A stretch of 64,000 nucleotides of DNA from Ornithinimicrobium sp. CNJ-824 (GCF_001942405.1 NZ_MKKA01000055.1:1-64000); one strand, 5' to 3'. Shown: positions 33,673 to 42,836, numbered from the stretch's first letter. The notes: generated by a model not told the origin, from the letters alone. Translations and numbers: made by a program.

Positions 33673-35808
33673 GTGACCGAGCTGTCCCCCCGCCTGTCCG
33701 CCCTCGCCGAGGCCTACGGCGTGGCGACCGAGTTCTGGGACTGGCAGGGGCGCCACGTCCAGGTCTCCGCGGAGACGGTCGGTGCCGCCCTGGCCGCCCT
33801 GGGCGTGCAGGTCGCCGACGAGGCGGACGTCGAGGCAGCCCTGGCGGAGGTCGACCGCCGGCCCTGGACGCGGGTGCTGCCGCCGGTCGTGGTCACCGGC
33901 CAGGGCCGGCGCCCGGAGGTGCCGGTCCACGTGGCCGAGGGGGTTCGGTTCGAGGCCAGGGTCGTCCTCGAGGACGGCCACGTCCACGAGGTCGGGACCC
34001 TCGAGGGGGACGGGCGGCCCCGTGCGACCCGTGAGCTCGACGGCGTGACCGTCGTGCGGGTCCCGCTCGACCTGGGCGAGGACCTGCCCCTGGGATGGCA
34101 CACGGTCGAGGTGGCCGCCGGCCGCAACGTTCGCCGGATGCCGCTGGTGGTCACCCCCGCCCGGCTGGAGCTGCCCGAGGTGCTCGCGGAGGAGGGCTCC
34201 CAGAGCTGGGGGCTGATGACCCAGCTCTACGCCATGCGGTCCGACGAGTCGTGGGGCATCGGCGACCTGGCCGACCTCGGCGACGCCGGTGCGTGGGCGG
34301 CCGGCCTGGGTGCCGACTTCGTCCTCGTCAACCCGTTGCACGCGGCGGAGCCGGTCCCGCCGATCGAGCCCTCGCCCTACCTGCCGACCAGCCGCCGGTT
34401 CGTCAACCCCCTCTACATCAGGGTCGAGGACGTGCCGGAGGTGGCCTACCTGTCCGCGGCCGAGCGCCAGCTGGTGGAGTGGCACGCCGACGACGCCAAG
34501 CGCTACCTCGACCTGGACCTCATCGAGCGGGACGCCGTCTGGATGGCCAAGGAGGCGGCCCTGCGGATGATCTTCCGGCAGCGCCGGTCGCTGCGGCGGG
34601 CCCGCGCCTTCCACGCCTTCGTCGAGCGCGAGGGGCAGGGGCTGGTCGACTACGCGACCTGGTGCGCGCTGTCCCAGGTGCACGGCACCTGGTGGCGCAG
34701 CTGGCCCGAGGAGCTGCAGGACCCCCGGGGGGCCGCGGTCGAGGCCTTCCGGGAGAAGCACGCCGACGAGGTGGAGTTCCACTGCTGGCTGCAGTGGATC
34801 CTCGACGACCAGCTGGCGCGGGTGCAGCGGGACCTCGTCGACACCGGGATGTCCATCGGGCTGATCTCCGACCTGGCCGTGGGCGTGCACCCGGACGGGG
34901 CGGACGCCTGGGGCCTGGGCGACGCACTGGCCCGCGGCGTGACCGTCGGCGCCCCGGCGGACCAGTACAACCAGCTCGGCCAGGACTGGAGCCAGCCGCC
35001 GTGGCGGCCCGACAAGCTCGCCGAGCTGGGCTACGCCCCCTACCGCGACATGGTGCGGGCCGCGCTGCGCGACAGCGGCGGGCTGCGGGTGGACCACGTC
35101 ATCGGGCTCTTCCGGCTGTGGTGGATCCCGCAGGGGCGCAAGCCGTTCGAGGGCACCTACGTGCGCTACGACCACGAGGCCACCATCGGCATCCTCCTGC
35201 TGGAGGCCCACCGGGCCGGTGCCGTCGTCGTCGGGGAGGACCTGGGCACCGTCGAGCCGTGGGTGCGCGACTACCTGCGCGACCGCGGGGTCATGGGCAC
35301 CTCGATCCTGTGGTTCGAGCGGGACTGGGAGGGCGACGGCGGGCTGCTGGAGCCGCAGGAGTGGCGCGAGCTGTGCCTGGCGACCGTCACCACCCACGAC
35401 CTGCCGCCGACGGCCGGCTACCTCGAGGGGGTGCACGTCGAGCTGCGCCACCGGCTGGGGCTGCTCGACCGGTCGCTGGAGGAGGAGCAGGCGGCCGACG
35501 CCGCCTCCCGTGACGAGGTCCTGGCCGACCTGCGGCGGCGCGGCCTGCTGCGCGAGGGTGCACCGGTGCCCGAGCAGGTCGAGGCGCTGCACGCCTTCCT
35601 CACCCGCACCCCCGCCAAGTTGCTGGGCGTCAGCGTCAGCGACCTCGCGGGCGACAAGCGGGTCATCAACCAGCCCGGCACCGACGAGGAGTACCCCAAC
35701 TGGCGGGTGCCGCTGGCCGGTCCGGAGGGGCACGCGGTGCGGCTGGAGGAGCTGTTCACCTGGCGCTCGGCCCGCCGGCTGGCCCGGACGGTCGACCAGG
35801 GGCACTGA
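33673..35808 (+). CDS. malQ: 4-alpha-glucanotransferase (amylomaltase)
   Basis: This 711-residue GH77 enzyme transfers maltosyl and longer glucan units between alpha-1,4-glucans. The GH77 landmarks are present: SWGIGDLADLGDAGAWAAG, NPLHA, SPYLPTSRRFVNPLYI, the nucleophile in GGLRVDHVIGLFRLW, the acid in VVGEDLGTVEPWV and TVTTHDLPPTAGYLEG. An N-terminal extension of about 170 residues is typical of actinobacterial MalQ. The GTG at 33673 follows GAAAGG. A cluster of repeats and a strong hairpin follow the stop. Confidence 0.95.
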   Translation: MTELSPRLSALAEAYGVATEFWDWQGRHVQVSAETVGAALAALGVQVADEADVEAALAEVDRRPWTRVLPPVVVTGQGRRPEVPVHVAEGVRFEARVVLEDGHVHEVGTLEGDGRPRATRELDGVTVVRVPLDLGEDLPLGWHTVEVAAGRNVRRMPLVVTPARLELPEVLAEEGSQSWGLMTQLYAMRSDESWGIGDLADLGDAGAWAAGLGADFVLVNPLHAAEPVPPIEPSPYLPTSRRFVNPLYIRVEDVPEVAYLSAAERQLVEWHADDAKRYLDLDLIERDAVWMAKEAALRMIFRQRRSLRRARAFHAFVEREGQGLVDYATWCALSQVHGTWWRSWPEELQDPRGAAVEAFREKHADEVEFHCWLQWILDDQLARVQRDLVDTGMSIGLISDLAVGVHPDGADAWGLGDALARGVTVGAPADQYNQLGQDWSQPPWRPDKLAELGYAPYRDMVRAALRDSGGLRVDHVIGLFRLWWIPQGRKPFEGTYVRYDHEATIGILLLEAHRAGAVVVGEDLGTVEPWVRDYLRDRGVMGTSILWFERDWEGDGGLLEPQEWRELCLATVTTHDLPPTAGYLEGVHVELRHRLGLLDRSLEEEQAADAASRDEVLADLRRRGLLREGAPVPEQVEALHAFLTRTPAKLLGVSVSDLAGDKRVINQPGTDEEYPNWRVPLAGPEGHAVRLEELFTWRSARRLARTVDQGH

Positions 35809-35934
35809 GCCAGGAGCGTCGGACCCAGGAGCACCGGGCCAAGGAGCACCAGGCCGCCGGGGTCGTCCTTCCACGGCCGTGCATGTGCAGGAACCGTGCC
35901 CTGGCCCGCGACACGCCGCAGCGCTGACGGCACA

Positions 35935-36030
35935 GTGCGCGACACGCCGGGGCTGGTCGGCCGGTGGTGCGCGACACGCCGGAGCCGGTCGACCGGTGGT
36001 GCGCGACACGCCGGGGCTGGTCGGCCGGGG
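35935..36030. repeat. Three 32-bp tandem repeats between malQ and pepN
   Basis: Units start at 35935, 35967 and 35999 and share GTGCGCGACACGCCGGGGCT (second copy slightly diverged), then GGTCGGCCGG. A degenerate fourth GCGACACGCC lies 31 bases upstream at 35908. The second unit contains the palindrome CCGGTCGACCGG. The rest of the 35809-36104 gap holds no gene. Confidence 0.9.
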
Positions 36031-36055
36031 CGCCGGGCAAGTAGGGGGGCCGACG

Positions 36056-36094
36056 ACGGAGGGCCTGCGGGGGCGTTCCCCGCAGGCCCTCCGT
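36056..36094. terminator. Strong bidirectional hairpin terminator
   Basis: ACGGAGGGCCTGCGGGG at 36056-36072 pairs perfectly with 36078-36094 around the loop GCGTT, giving a 17-bp stem. It lies between the converging malQ and pepN genes, just past the pepN stop. There is no U-tract, as is usual in high-GC actinobacteria. Confidence 0.85.
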
Positions 36095-36104
36095 GGTCCC
36101 GGTC

Positions 36105-38675
36105 TCAGCGCGCGGCGTCGACCGCCTGCGCCCGGAGGGCCCGGGCCACCGCGTCGCGGTTCTCGGCCACCGTGCGGCGCAGCGAGTGGGAGACGTCGGG
36201 GTGGCTGTCGAGCCACTCCTGGGTCGCGTCGCGCAGCGCGGGGGTCGCGACCGCCAGCGGGTAGAACCCGGTGGCCAGCGACTCGGCGATGTGGTGGGTG
36301 CGCTCGGACCAGACCTGCTCGACCACGGCGTGGTAGCGCTCGACGTAGGGCTCCAGCAGCGTCGCGTCGTGCACCCAGCCCCAGCCCAGCGCCATCGCGG
36401 CGAGCACGGAGTTGGACAGGCCCTGCTGCTCGACGGCGGCCACCCACGCGGCCTCCTTGGCCTCGGGGGTCGGCAGGGCCGCCCGGGCCCGGGCCGCCTT
36501 CTCCCGTCCGGTCGCGGTGTCGTCCCGCCGCTGCTCCTCGGCGATCCGGTCCTCGTCGGCGGCCCCGGCCGCGGCCAGGGACGTCAGCAGCGTCCAGCGC
36601 ATGTCCTGGTCGAGCTCGAGCCCGGCCAGCTCCTGCCCGCCGGAGAGCAGCCCGTCGACCCGGGCCACGTCCTCCTCGGAGCGGGCCAGCGCCGCCCAGG
36701 CGGTGACCAGCTGCAGCTGGGCGTCCCCGCCCGGCTCGGCGCCCTCGGCGGCGGCACGCAGCCCCGCGGCCAGCTCGGCGACGACGTCCTGCCGGTGCGA
36801 CTCGGCGGTGTAGGTTTTCGCCGCCGTCGTCACCTGCTGCACGAGCACCCGCAGCAGGGTCGAGTCGGTCTCCCCGGGCAGGGCCCGCAGCACCAGACGC
36901 ACGTAGTCGGTGGCCGGCATCTCGCCGTCCCGGGTCATGTCCCAGGCCGCGCCCAGCACCAGCGAGCGGGGCAGCGACTGCTCGAAGTCGCGGACGTGCT
37001 CGAGCGCGGTCCGCAGCGAGACCTCGTCGAGGCGGATCTTGGCGTAGGCGAGGTCGTCGTCGTTGACCAGCAGCAGGGCCGGGCGGGGTCGTCCGGCCAG
37101 CTCGGCCACCTCGGTGCGGTCCCCGTCGACGTCCAGCTCGACGCGGTGCGTGCGCACCAGCCCGCCGTCGACGAGGTCGTAGCAGCCCACCGCGAGGCGG
37201 TGGGGGCGCAGCGTCGGGTGCTCCTCGGGGGCGGTCTGCTCGATCACCACCGAGGTCATCGTCCCGTCCTCGTCCACCTTGACGTGCGGGGTGAGGGTGT
37301 TCACCCCGGCCGTCTCCAGCCAGACCTTCGACCACTGCCTCAGGTCACGGCCGCTGGTCACCTCCAGCTCGGCCAGCAGGTCGGCCAGGGTGGTGTTGCC
37401 CCACGCGTGCCGGGCGAAGTAGGCGCGCAGGCCGTCCCGGAAGGCCTCCCGCCCAACGTAGGCGACCAGCTGCTTGAGCACCGAGGCGCCCTTGGCGTAG
37501 GTGATGCCGTCGAAGTTCACCTCCACGGCGGCCAGGTCGACCATGTCGGCGGCCACCGGGTGGGTGGAGGAGAGCTGGTCCTGCTTGTAGGCCCAGGCCT
37601 TCTCCGCGGTGCCGAAGGTGGTCCACGCGTCGGTCCACTCCGTCGCCTCGGCCTGGCAGGTGGTGGAGGCCCACTCGGCGAAGCTCTCGTTGAGCCACAG
37701 GTCGTCCCACCACCTCATCGTCACGAGGTCGCCGAACCACATGTGGGCCAGCTCGTGCAGGATCGTCAGCGCCCGTCGCTCGACGATGGCCTGGGTGACC
37801 TTGGACCGGAAGACGTACTGCTCGACGATGGTCACGCACCCCGCGTTCTCCATCGCACCCATGTTGTACTCCGGCGTGAAGATCTGGTCGTACTTGCTGA
37901 ACGGGTAGGCCTGGTCGAACTCCTCCTCGAAGAAGGCGAAGCCCTGCTTGGTCACCGTCAGGATGTTGTCCGCGTCCAGGTGCGGCGTCAGGCTGCGCCG
38001 GCAGAACACGCCGAGGGGGACCTCCCCGGCCCGGGTGCTCACCGAGTCGCGCACCACGTCGTAGGGCCCGGCCACGAGCGCGGTGATGTAGGAGCTGATC
38101 CGCGGCGTCGCGGGGAACTCCCACCGGGCCACCTCGCCGCCGTCGACGTTCGCCGCGTCCGGGGCGGGACCGGGCTCGGGGGTGGGCTCGTTGGAGACGA
38201 CCTGCCAGTGGGCCGGTGCGGTCACGGTGAAGCGGAAGGTGGCCTTGAGGTCGGGCTGCTCGAACACCGCGAACATCCGGCGGCTGTCCGGCACCTCGAA
38301 CTGGGTGTAGAGGTAGACCTCCCCGTCGACCGGGTCGACGAAGCGGTGCAGGCCCTCCCCGGTGTTCATGTAGCGGCCGGTCGCGTCGACGGTCAGCTCG
38401 TTCTCGGCCTGCAGGTCGGGCAGGGTCAGCCGGCCGTCCGTCCAGTGGGTCTCCGGGTCCAGGGCACGGCCGTTGAGCACCGCCGACTCCACCGACGCGG
38501 CGACGAGGTCGATCCAGGTCTGGGCGCCCGGCTCGGTGCAGGCGAACCGCACCGTCGTGGTGGTCCGGAAGGTCTCCGGGCCCGCGGTCAGGTCCAGCGC
38601 CACGTCGTAGGACTCGGTGGACACGAGCAGGGAGCGGGCGCTCGCCTCGTCGCGGGTCAGGTTGGTGCCGGGCAT
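36105..38675 (-). CDS. pepN: Aminopeptidase N (M1 family)
   Basis: This 856-residue zinc aminopeptidase removes N-terminal residues from peptides in the cytosol. The exopeptidase motif GAMEN is at 273-277, the zinc site HELAH at 307-311 with third ligand Glu330 (WLNESFAEWAS), and an ERAP1-like C-terminal helical domain follows. Length matches actinobacterial PepN. I start at the ATG at 38675, preceded by AGGAGG; longer frames upstream are not family-like. It is divergent from the Rv2466c-like gene. Confidence 0.95.
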   Translation of the reverse strand: MPGTNLTRDEASARSLLVSTESYDVALDLTAGPETFRTTTTVRFACTEPGAQTWIDLVAASVESAVLNGRALDPETHWTDGRLTLPDLQAENELTVDATGRYMNTGEGLHRFVDPVDGEVYLYTQFEVPDSRRMFAVFEQPDLKATFRFTVTAPAHWQVVSNEPTPEPGPAPDAANVDGGEVARWEFPATPRISSYITALVAGPYDVVRDSVSTRAGEVPLGVFCRRSLTPHLDADNILTVTKQGFAFFEEEFDQAYPFSKYDQIFTPEYNMGAMENAGCVTIVEQYVFRSKVTQAIVERRALTILHELAHMWFGDLVTMRWWDDLWLNESFAEWASTTCQAEATEWTDAWTTFGTAEKAWAYKQDQLSSTHPVAADMVDLAAVEVNFDGITYAKGASVLKQLVAYVGREAFRDGLRAYFARHAWGNTTLADLLAELEVTSGRDLRQWSKVWLETAGVNTLTPHVKVDEDGTMTSVVIEQTAPEEHPTLRPHRLAVGCYDLVDGGLVRTHRVELDVDGDRTEVAELAGRPRPALLLVNDDDLAYAKIRLDEVSLRTALEHVRDFEQSLPRSLVLGAAWDMTRDGEMPATDYVRLVLRALPGETDSTLLRVLVQQVTTAAKTYTAESHRQDVVAELAAGLRAAAEGAEPGGDAQLQLVTAWAALARSEEDVARVDGLLSGGQELAGLELDQDMRWTLLTSLAAAGAADEDRIAEEQRRDDTATGREKAARARAALPTPEAKEAAWVAAVEQQGLSNSVLAAMALGWGWVHDATLLEPYVERYHAVVEQVWSERTHHIAESLATGFYPLAVATPALRDATQEWLDSHPDVSHSLRRTVAENRDAVARALRAQAVDAAR

Positions 38676-38794
38676 GCAGGACCTCCTGGGGGTCGTCCGT
38701 CGGGTTCCGCGACGCTGCACGGGGCACATGCGGGTATGCCGTGCCACCGGGGGCGGGTGCCCGCGGCGCCGCGGAGAACTGAGACGATGGTGCC

Positions 38795-39436
38795 ATGACG
38801 ACCACCACCGCACCCAGCCGCACCAGTGCCGAAATGTTCTTCGACCCCGCCTGCCCCTGGGCGTGGATGACCTCCCGCTGGCTCGAGCAGGTCGAGCAGG
38901 TCCGCGACGTGGACGTCACCTGGTCGGTGATGAGCCTCTCGGTGCTCAACGAGGGACGCGACCTGGACCCGGACTACACCGCCATGCTCGAGCGGACCTG
39001 GCTGCCGGTGCGCACGATCGTCGCCGCCACCCGGGACCTGGAGGACAAGGAGGCCAACGCCCTACGCAAGCGGATGTACGACGCCTACGGCGAGCGCATC
39101 CACCTGCAGGGGCGGGGCACCGACGACCTGGAGCAGGTCACCGTCGAGGTGCTCGCCGAGCTGGACCTGGACCCGGCCCTGGCGCAGGTCGGCGGCACCG
39201 ACGCGGTCGACGAGGACCTGCGGGCCAGCCACCAGCGGGCGATGGACCTCGTCGGCGACGACGTCGGCACCCCGGTCGTGGCGGTGCAGGGCGTGGCCTT
39301 CTTCGGCCCGGTCGTCACCCCGGCCCCCAAGGGCGAGGACGCCGGCCGGCTGTGGGACGGCAGCCTGCTCGTCGCCGGCACCCCGGGGTTCTACGAGCTC
39401 AAGCGCACCCGGACCAAGGGCCCCGACTTCGGCTGA
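38795..39436 (+). CDS. Rv2466c-like DsbA-family oxidoreductase (CPWA active site)
   Basis: This 213-residue protein follows the mycobacterial mycothiol-dependent nitroreductase Rv2466c along its length: FFDPACPWAWMTSRWLEQV, VMSLSVLNEGRD, DLVGDDVGTPVVAVQGVAFFGPV and the C-terminal FYELKRTRTKGP. The thioredoxin-like active site reads CPWA where Rv2466c, as I recall it, has CPWC, so the resolving cysteine is missing. That would make it a monothiol enzyme that depends on mycothiol for turnover. The gene is divergent from pepN and precedes rpiB by 51 bases on the same strand. Confidence 0.85.
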   Translation: MTTTTAPSRTSAEMFFDPACPWAWMTSRWLEQVEQVRDVDVTWSVMSLSVLNEGRDLDPDYTAMLERTWLPVRTIVAATRDLEDKEANALRKRMYDAYGERIHLQGRGTDDLEQVTVEVLAELDLDPALAQVGGTDAVDEDLRASHQRAMDLVGDDVGTPVVAVQGVAFFGPVVTPAPKGEDAGRLWDGSLLVAGTPGFYELKRTRTKGPDFG

Positions 39437-39487
39437 GCCCACGGCATACCCCCTCCCCACCCGACCCCACCGACCCCAGGAGCTCCC

Positions 39488-39954
39488 GTGCGAGTCCACA
39501 TCGGCGGCGACCACGCCGCCTACGAGATGCAGCGAGACCTCGTCGCCTGGCTGACCGAGCAGGGCCACGAGGTCGTCGACCACGGCCCGGCCGGCTACGA
39601 CGAGCTCGACGACTACCCCGTCTACGTCCTGCGCGCCGCCGAGGCGGTGGCCGCCGACCCCGGCTCCCTCGGCGTGGTGCTCGGCGGCTCCGGCAACGGC
39701 GAGCAGATGGCGGCCAACAAGGTCACGGGGATCCGTGCGGCGCTGGCCTGGTCGCCGGAGCTGGCCACGTTGTCGCGGCAGCACAACGACGCCCGCGTCG
39801 TCTCCCTCGCGCCCGCATGCACTCCCTGGAGGAGGGGCGGGCCATCGTCAGGGCCTTCCTGACGACCGGGTTCTCCGGCGAGGAGCGCCACCAGCGGCGG
39901 ATCGACATGATGACCGCCTACGAGGCCGACGGGACGCTGCCCCCGCTGCCCTGA
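39488..39954 (+). CDS. rpiB: Ribose-5-phosphate isomerase B (apparent frameshift)
   Basis: RpiB interconverts ribose 5-phosphate and ribulose 5-phosphate. The N-terminal part is clear: VHIGGDHAAYEMQRDLVAWL with the early Asp-His pair, DDYP, and GVVLGGSGNGEQMAANKV. After NDARVVSL the reading shifts; the family C-terminus RMHSLEEGRAIVRAFLTTGFSGEERHQRRIDMM continues one frame over. One missing G near 39808-39810 (CTCGGCGCC read as CTCGCGCC) restores a 155-residue protein ending at 39954. The start is a GTG with AGGAG nearby. Confidence 0.9.
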
Positions 39955-39984
39955 CCGGCGCACCCGGGAGTGCCCGGCGCAGCG

Positions 39985-40019
39985 CGAGGCCCCCGCACCA
40001 GTTCGGTGCGGGGGCCTCG
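39985..40019. terminator. Bidirectional hairpin terminator
   Basis: CGAGGCCCCCGCACC pairs perfectly with GGTGCGGGGGCCTCG around the loop AGTTC, a 15-bp stem. It separates rpiB from the converging small antitoxin-type gene. Confidence 0.8.
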
Positions 40020-40029
40020 TCGTCCGTCG

Positions 40030-40284
40030 TCAGGCCTTGTCGGCGTCGGAGCCGGCGTCCCCGCCGAAGTCGTCCTGCTTGCCGTCCATGCCGTCCAGGT
40101 GGTCGCGCACGGCGTCGCCACCCTGGTCGATCTGCTCGCCGTACTTGCCGCCGGTGCGCTCGTCGGCGAACTCGGTGCCGCGGTCGATCCCCTGGTCGAT
40201 CCTGTCCGAGTGCTGGTCGACCGCGTCGGCCACCTTGTCGTCGTGCTTGCCGAAGGCGTCCTTGGCCTTGTCCATGAAACCCAT
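40030..40284 (-). CDS. MT0933-like antitoxin-family small protein
   Basis: The 84-residue, highly charged protein starts at the ATG at 40284 (GFMDKAKDAFGKHDDKVADAVDQ). It has the KAKDAFGKHDDKVADAVDQHSDRIDQGIDRG pattern of the MT0933/Rv0909 antitoxin family, which also resembles CsbD-type stress proteins. In mycobacteria this family pairs with a polyketide-cyclase-like toxin. No such partner is next to it here, so a toxin-antitoxin role is doubtful. Low hydrophobicity and repetitive charge suggest a disordered, soluble protein. Confidence 0.75.
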   Translation of the reverse strand: MGFMDKAKDAFGKHDDKVADAVDQHSDRIDQGIDRGTEFADERTGGKYGEQIDQGGDAVRDHLDGMDGKQDDFGGDAGSDADKA

Positions 40285-40401
40285 GGTGCTGTCCTTCCTG
40301 CTCGGGAGCGGCCGCCGTGGGGCGACCGGTGCACCTCCCACCCCAGCACACCCCTGGGGGTGGTGTCGACCGGAGCGGCGCCCCTGGGCCGGCGACGGGC
40401 C

Positions 40402-41015
40402 TCAGCCGCGCAGCTCCCAGACGACCTCGACCACGGCGACGACCGCGAGGTCCTCGGCCGCGACCACCGGCCCCGCGGCCAGCGCGGTGCGGGCCGCGGC
40501 GACCGGCAGGGGGGAGGGCCCGGTGGCGCCGGGCTCGATGATCGCCCGGACGGCGCCGAGGTGGCGGCCGGCGAGGGCGGCGTACTGCTCCGCCCGCACG
40601 GCGGCGTCGGCGAAGGCCTGTTCGCGCGCCCGACGGTGCAGGTCGGAGGGGTCGGCCACCTCGTGCCGCAGCCCGTCCACCCCCAGCGCGTCACCCACGA
40701 CGTCCACCAGCCGTTGGACCAGTTCCCCGGCCGAGGTGGGGTCGCCGGTGCGCACGTGGAGCGACTGGGAGGCGGTGTGCCCGCGCTGGTGGCCCTGCTC
40801 GTGCCGGGGGTGGACTCCCAGCCCGGAGGTCCGCACCGGCAGCCCGGGGACGGCGTCGTGGCAGGCGTGCGAGGCGCGGGTCAGCGCGGTGAGCGCCTCG
40901 CCGACCGACGACCCGTTCGCCTGCAGCCGCAGGTCCAGCACCAGGCGTCCGGGCGGCCGGTCGCCCTCCCCGTGCCGGTGACCCGCACGGTGCCGTCGTC
41001 CTCGGAGGCGTCCAT
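40402..41015 (-). CDS. SIMPL (DUF541) domain protein (apparent frameshift near N-terminus)
   Basis: From LDLRLQANGSSVGEALTALTRAS onward the protein matches SIMPL/DUF541: a strand, a helix with periodic small residues, and a C-terminal VAAEDLAVVAVVEVVWELRG. The natural N-terminus (MDASEDDGTVRVTGTGRATG) lies in another frame, starting at 41015 with GAGGG before it. One missing C near 40942-40946 joins them, and the length is one base short of a multiple of three. It has no signal peptide, unlike exported SIMPL proteins. Function is unknown. Confidence 0.75.
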
Positions 41016-41033
41016 GCCCTCAATCTACGCGCG

Positions 41034-41104
41034 AGCGGGTGACGGGAATCGAACCCGCGTAGCCAGTTTGGAAGACTGGGGCTCTACCATTGAGCTACAC
41101 CCGC
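41034..41104 (-). tRNA. tRNA-Gly (TCC)
   Basis: Minus-strand cloverleaf with acceptor GCGGGTG pairing with CACCCGC, D-arm GCTCAATGGTAGAGC, anticodon loop CTTCCAA (anticodon TCC, reading GGA/GGG) and T-arm GGGTTCGATTCCC. CCA is not encoded. Confidence 0.95.
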
Positions 41105-41190
41105 GTGGCCCCCGGCCGCACGTGCACGGGCCGGGTGGGCCGAGCAGATAGTCTAGCCCTCTGTCCTCCGTGCTCGGTGCACCGGGACCA

Positions 41191-41267
41191 CGGGGTATGG
41201 CGCAGCTTGGTAGCGCGTCCGCTTTGGGAGCGGAAGGCCGCCGGTTCGAATCCGGCTACCCCGACCA
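41191..41267 (+). tRNA. tRNA-Pro (TGG)
   Basis: Plus-strand cloverleaf with acceptor CGGGGTA pairing with TACCCCG, D-arm GCGCAGCTTGGTAGCGC, anticodon loop TTTGGGA (anticodon TGG) and T-arm CCGGTTCGAATCCGG. The 3' CCA (41265-41267) is encoded, unlike the other three tRNAs. It lies just upstream of tig on the same strand. Confidence 0.95.
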
Positions 41268-41338
41268 CCTAGCATGAGGTGAACCGTTCCGTGGTGCCCT
41301 GGGCACCGCATACCCCCCAACCCTCTGGAGCACCAGCA

Positions 41339-42745
41339 GTGAAGAGCGCTGTCGAGAACCTGTCCCCGACCCGGGTGAAGCTGACCGTCGAGGTCTCCGC
41401 CGCGGACCTCAAGCCCCACCTGGACGCGGCCTACGCCGGCATCGGGGCCCAGGTCCAGGTCCCTGGCTTCCGCAAGGGCAAGGTGCCCCAGCGGATCATC
41501 GACCAGCGCTTCGGTCGGGGGACCGTCGTGCAGGAGGCGGTGAACGAGGCGCTGCCCGAGCTCTACGGCCAGGCGATGGCCGAGCACGACCTGACCCCGC
41601 TGGGCCAGCCGGAGGTCAACTTCACCGAGCTGCCGCTCCAGGACGGCCAGGAACTGAAGTTCGAGGCCGAGGTCGACGTGGTCCCCGCGTTCGAGCTGCC
41701 CGACTTCTCCGGCATCGAGGTGCAGGTCGACCCGGCCACGGTCGCCGACGACGACGTGCAGACCCGGCTGGACGCCCTGCGCGCCCGGTTCGGCACGCTC
41801 AAGCCGATCAAGCGCAAGGCCAAGACCGGCGACCACCTGACCATCGACCTGTCGGCGACGATCGAGGGCGAGGAGGTCGACTCGGTCACGGGCGTCTCCT
41901 ACGAGATCGGCTCCGGCACCATGCTCGAGGGCCTGGACAAGGCGCTGCGCGGGACCAAGACGGGGGACACCGTCGAGTTCACCTCCCCGCTGGCCGGCGG
42001 CGACCGCGCCGGCGAGGTGGCCGACGTGACCGTCACCGTCACCGCCGCCAAGGAGCGCGAGCTGCCCGAGCTGGACGACGAGTTCGCCCAGCTGGCCAGC
42101 CCCCACGACACGATGGAGGAGCTGCAGGCCGACCTGCGCGCCCAGGCCGAGCAGGCCGCCCGCTTCGAGCAGGGCGTCGCCGCCCGGGACAAGGTCCTGG
42201 ACCAGATGCTGGCCATGGTGGACATCCCCGTCCCCGAGTCGCTCGTCGAGGCCGAGGTGCACCGTCACCTCGAGGGCGAGAACCGGCTCGAGGACGACAC
42301 CCACCGCGCCGAGGTCACCGAGTCCACGACCAAGGCGATGCGCACCCAGTTCCTGCTCGACAAGATGGTCGAGCGCGACGAGGTCGACGTCGACCAGGGC
42401 GAGCTCATGGAGTACATCATGATGACCGCCCAGCAGTACGGCATGAACCCCCAGCAGTTCGCCCAGCAGATCGACCAGCAGGGCCAGGTGCCGGCGATGG
42501 TGGCCGAGGTCGGCCGCCGCAAGGCGCTCGCCTCGGTCCTGGAGGCCGCCAAGGTCACCGACACCGACGGCAACGTCGTCGACCTGGACGCCATCGAGGG
42601 CTCCGACGAGGAGGGTGACGAGGACGACGACCCCGAGGACGGCGACCTCGACGTGCTCGACGACGTCGAGGAGCTCGAGGACGTCGAGGAGCAGGCCGAG
42701 GAGGTCGACGCCCCGGCGGAGGACGACGAGGCGGCCAAGGCCTGA
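41339..42745 (+). CDS. tig: Trigger factor chaperone
   Basis: This 468-residue ribosome-associated chaperone has the N-terminal ribosome-binding domain with the signature VPGFRKGKVPQRIIDQRFG. A FKBP-type prolyl isomerase domain lies at about 160-245 (GDHLTIDLSATIEGEEVD). A long helical C-terminal domain follows. The last 45 residues are almost entirely Asp/Glu, an actinobacterial feature. The start is a GTG with CTGGAG upstream. It is followed by a hairpin and, past one opposing gene, by clpP1-clpP2-clpX, the usual neighbourhood. Confidence 0.96.
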   Translation: MKSAVENLSPTRVKLTVEVSAADLKPHLDAAYAGIGAQVQVPGFRKGKVPQRIIDQRFGRGTVVQEAVNEALPELYGQAMAEHDLTPLGQPEVNFTELPLQDGQELKFEAEVDVVPAFELPDFSGIEVQVDPATVADDDVQTRLDALRARFGTLKPIKRKAKTGDHLTIDLSATIEGEEVDSVTGVSYEIGSGTMLEGLDKALRGTKTGDTVEFTSPLAGGDRAGEVADVTVTVTAAKERELPELDDEFAQLASPHDTMEELQADLRAQAEQAARFEQGVAARDKVLDQMLAMVDIPVPESLVEAEVHRHLEGENRLEDDTHRAEVTESTTKAMRTQFLLDKMVERDEVDVDQGELMEYIMMTAQQYGMNPQQFAQQIDQQGQVPAMVAEVGRRKALASVLEAAKVTDTDGNVVDLDAIEGSDEEGDEDDDPEDGDLDVLDDVEELEDVEEQAEEVDAPAEDDEAAKA

Positions 42746-42763
42746 CCGGCCCCACCTGCGTGC

Positions 42764-42798
42764 GAAGGGCCCCCGACCGGACCGGTCGGGGGCCCTTC
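42764..42798. terminator. Hairpin terminator after tig
   Basis: GAAGGGCCCCCGACCGG pairs with CCGGTCGGGGGCCCTTC across a central A, giving a near-perfect palindrome of 35 bases. It lies between the converging tig and EamA-type genes and can serve both. Confidence 0.8.
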
Positions 42799-42836
42799 CC
42801 GCGTCCGCCGGGTCCCCGGCCCCTCGGCCGGGTCGG

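Noticed and set aside
35935..36030. CRISPR array
   Set aside because: Three 32-base units are directly adjacent without spacers and no cas gene is present.
32590..37335. 1581-residue minus-strand frame over malQ
   Set aside because: Only its C-terminal end is the MscS gene; the rest is the antisense shadow of malQ, a common artefact at this GC content.
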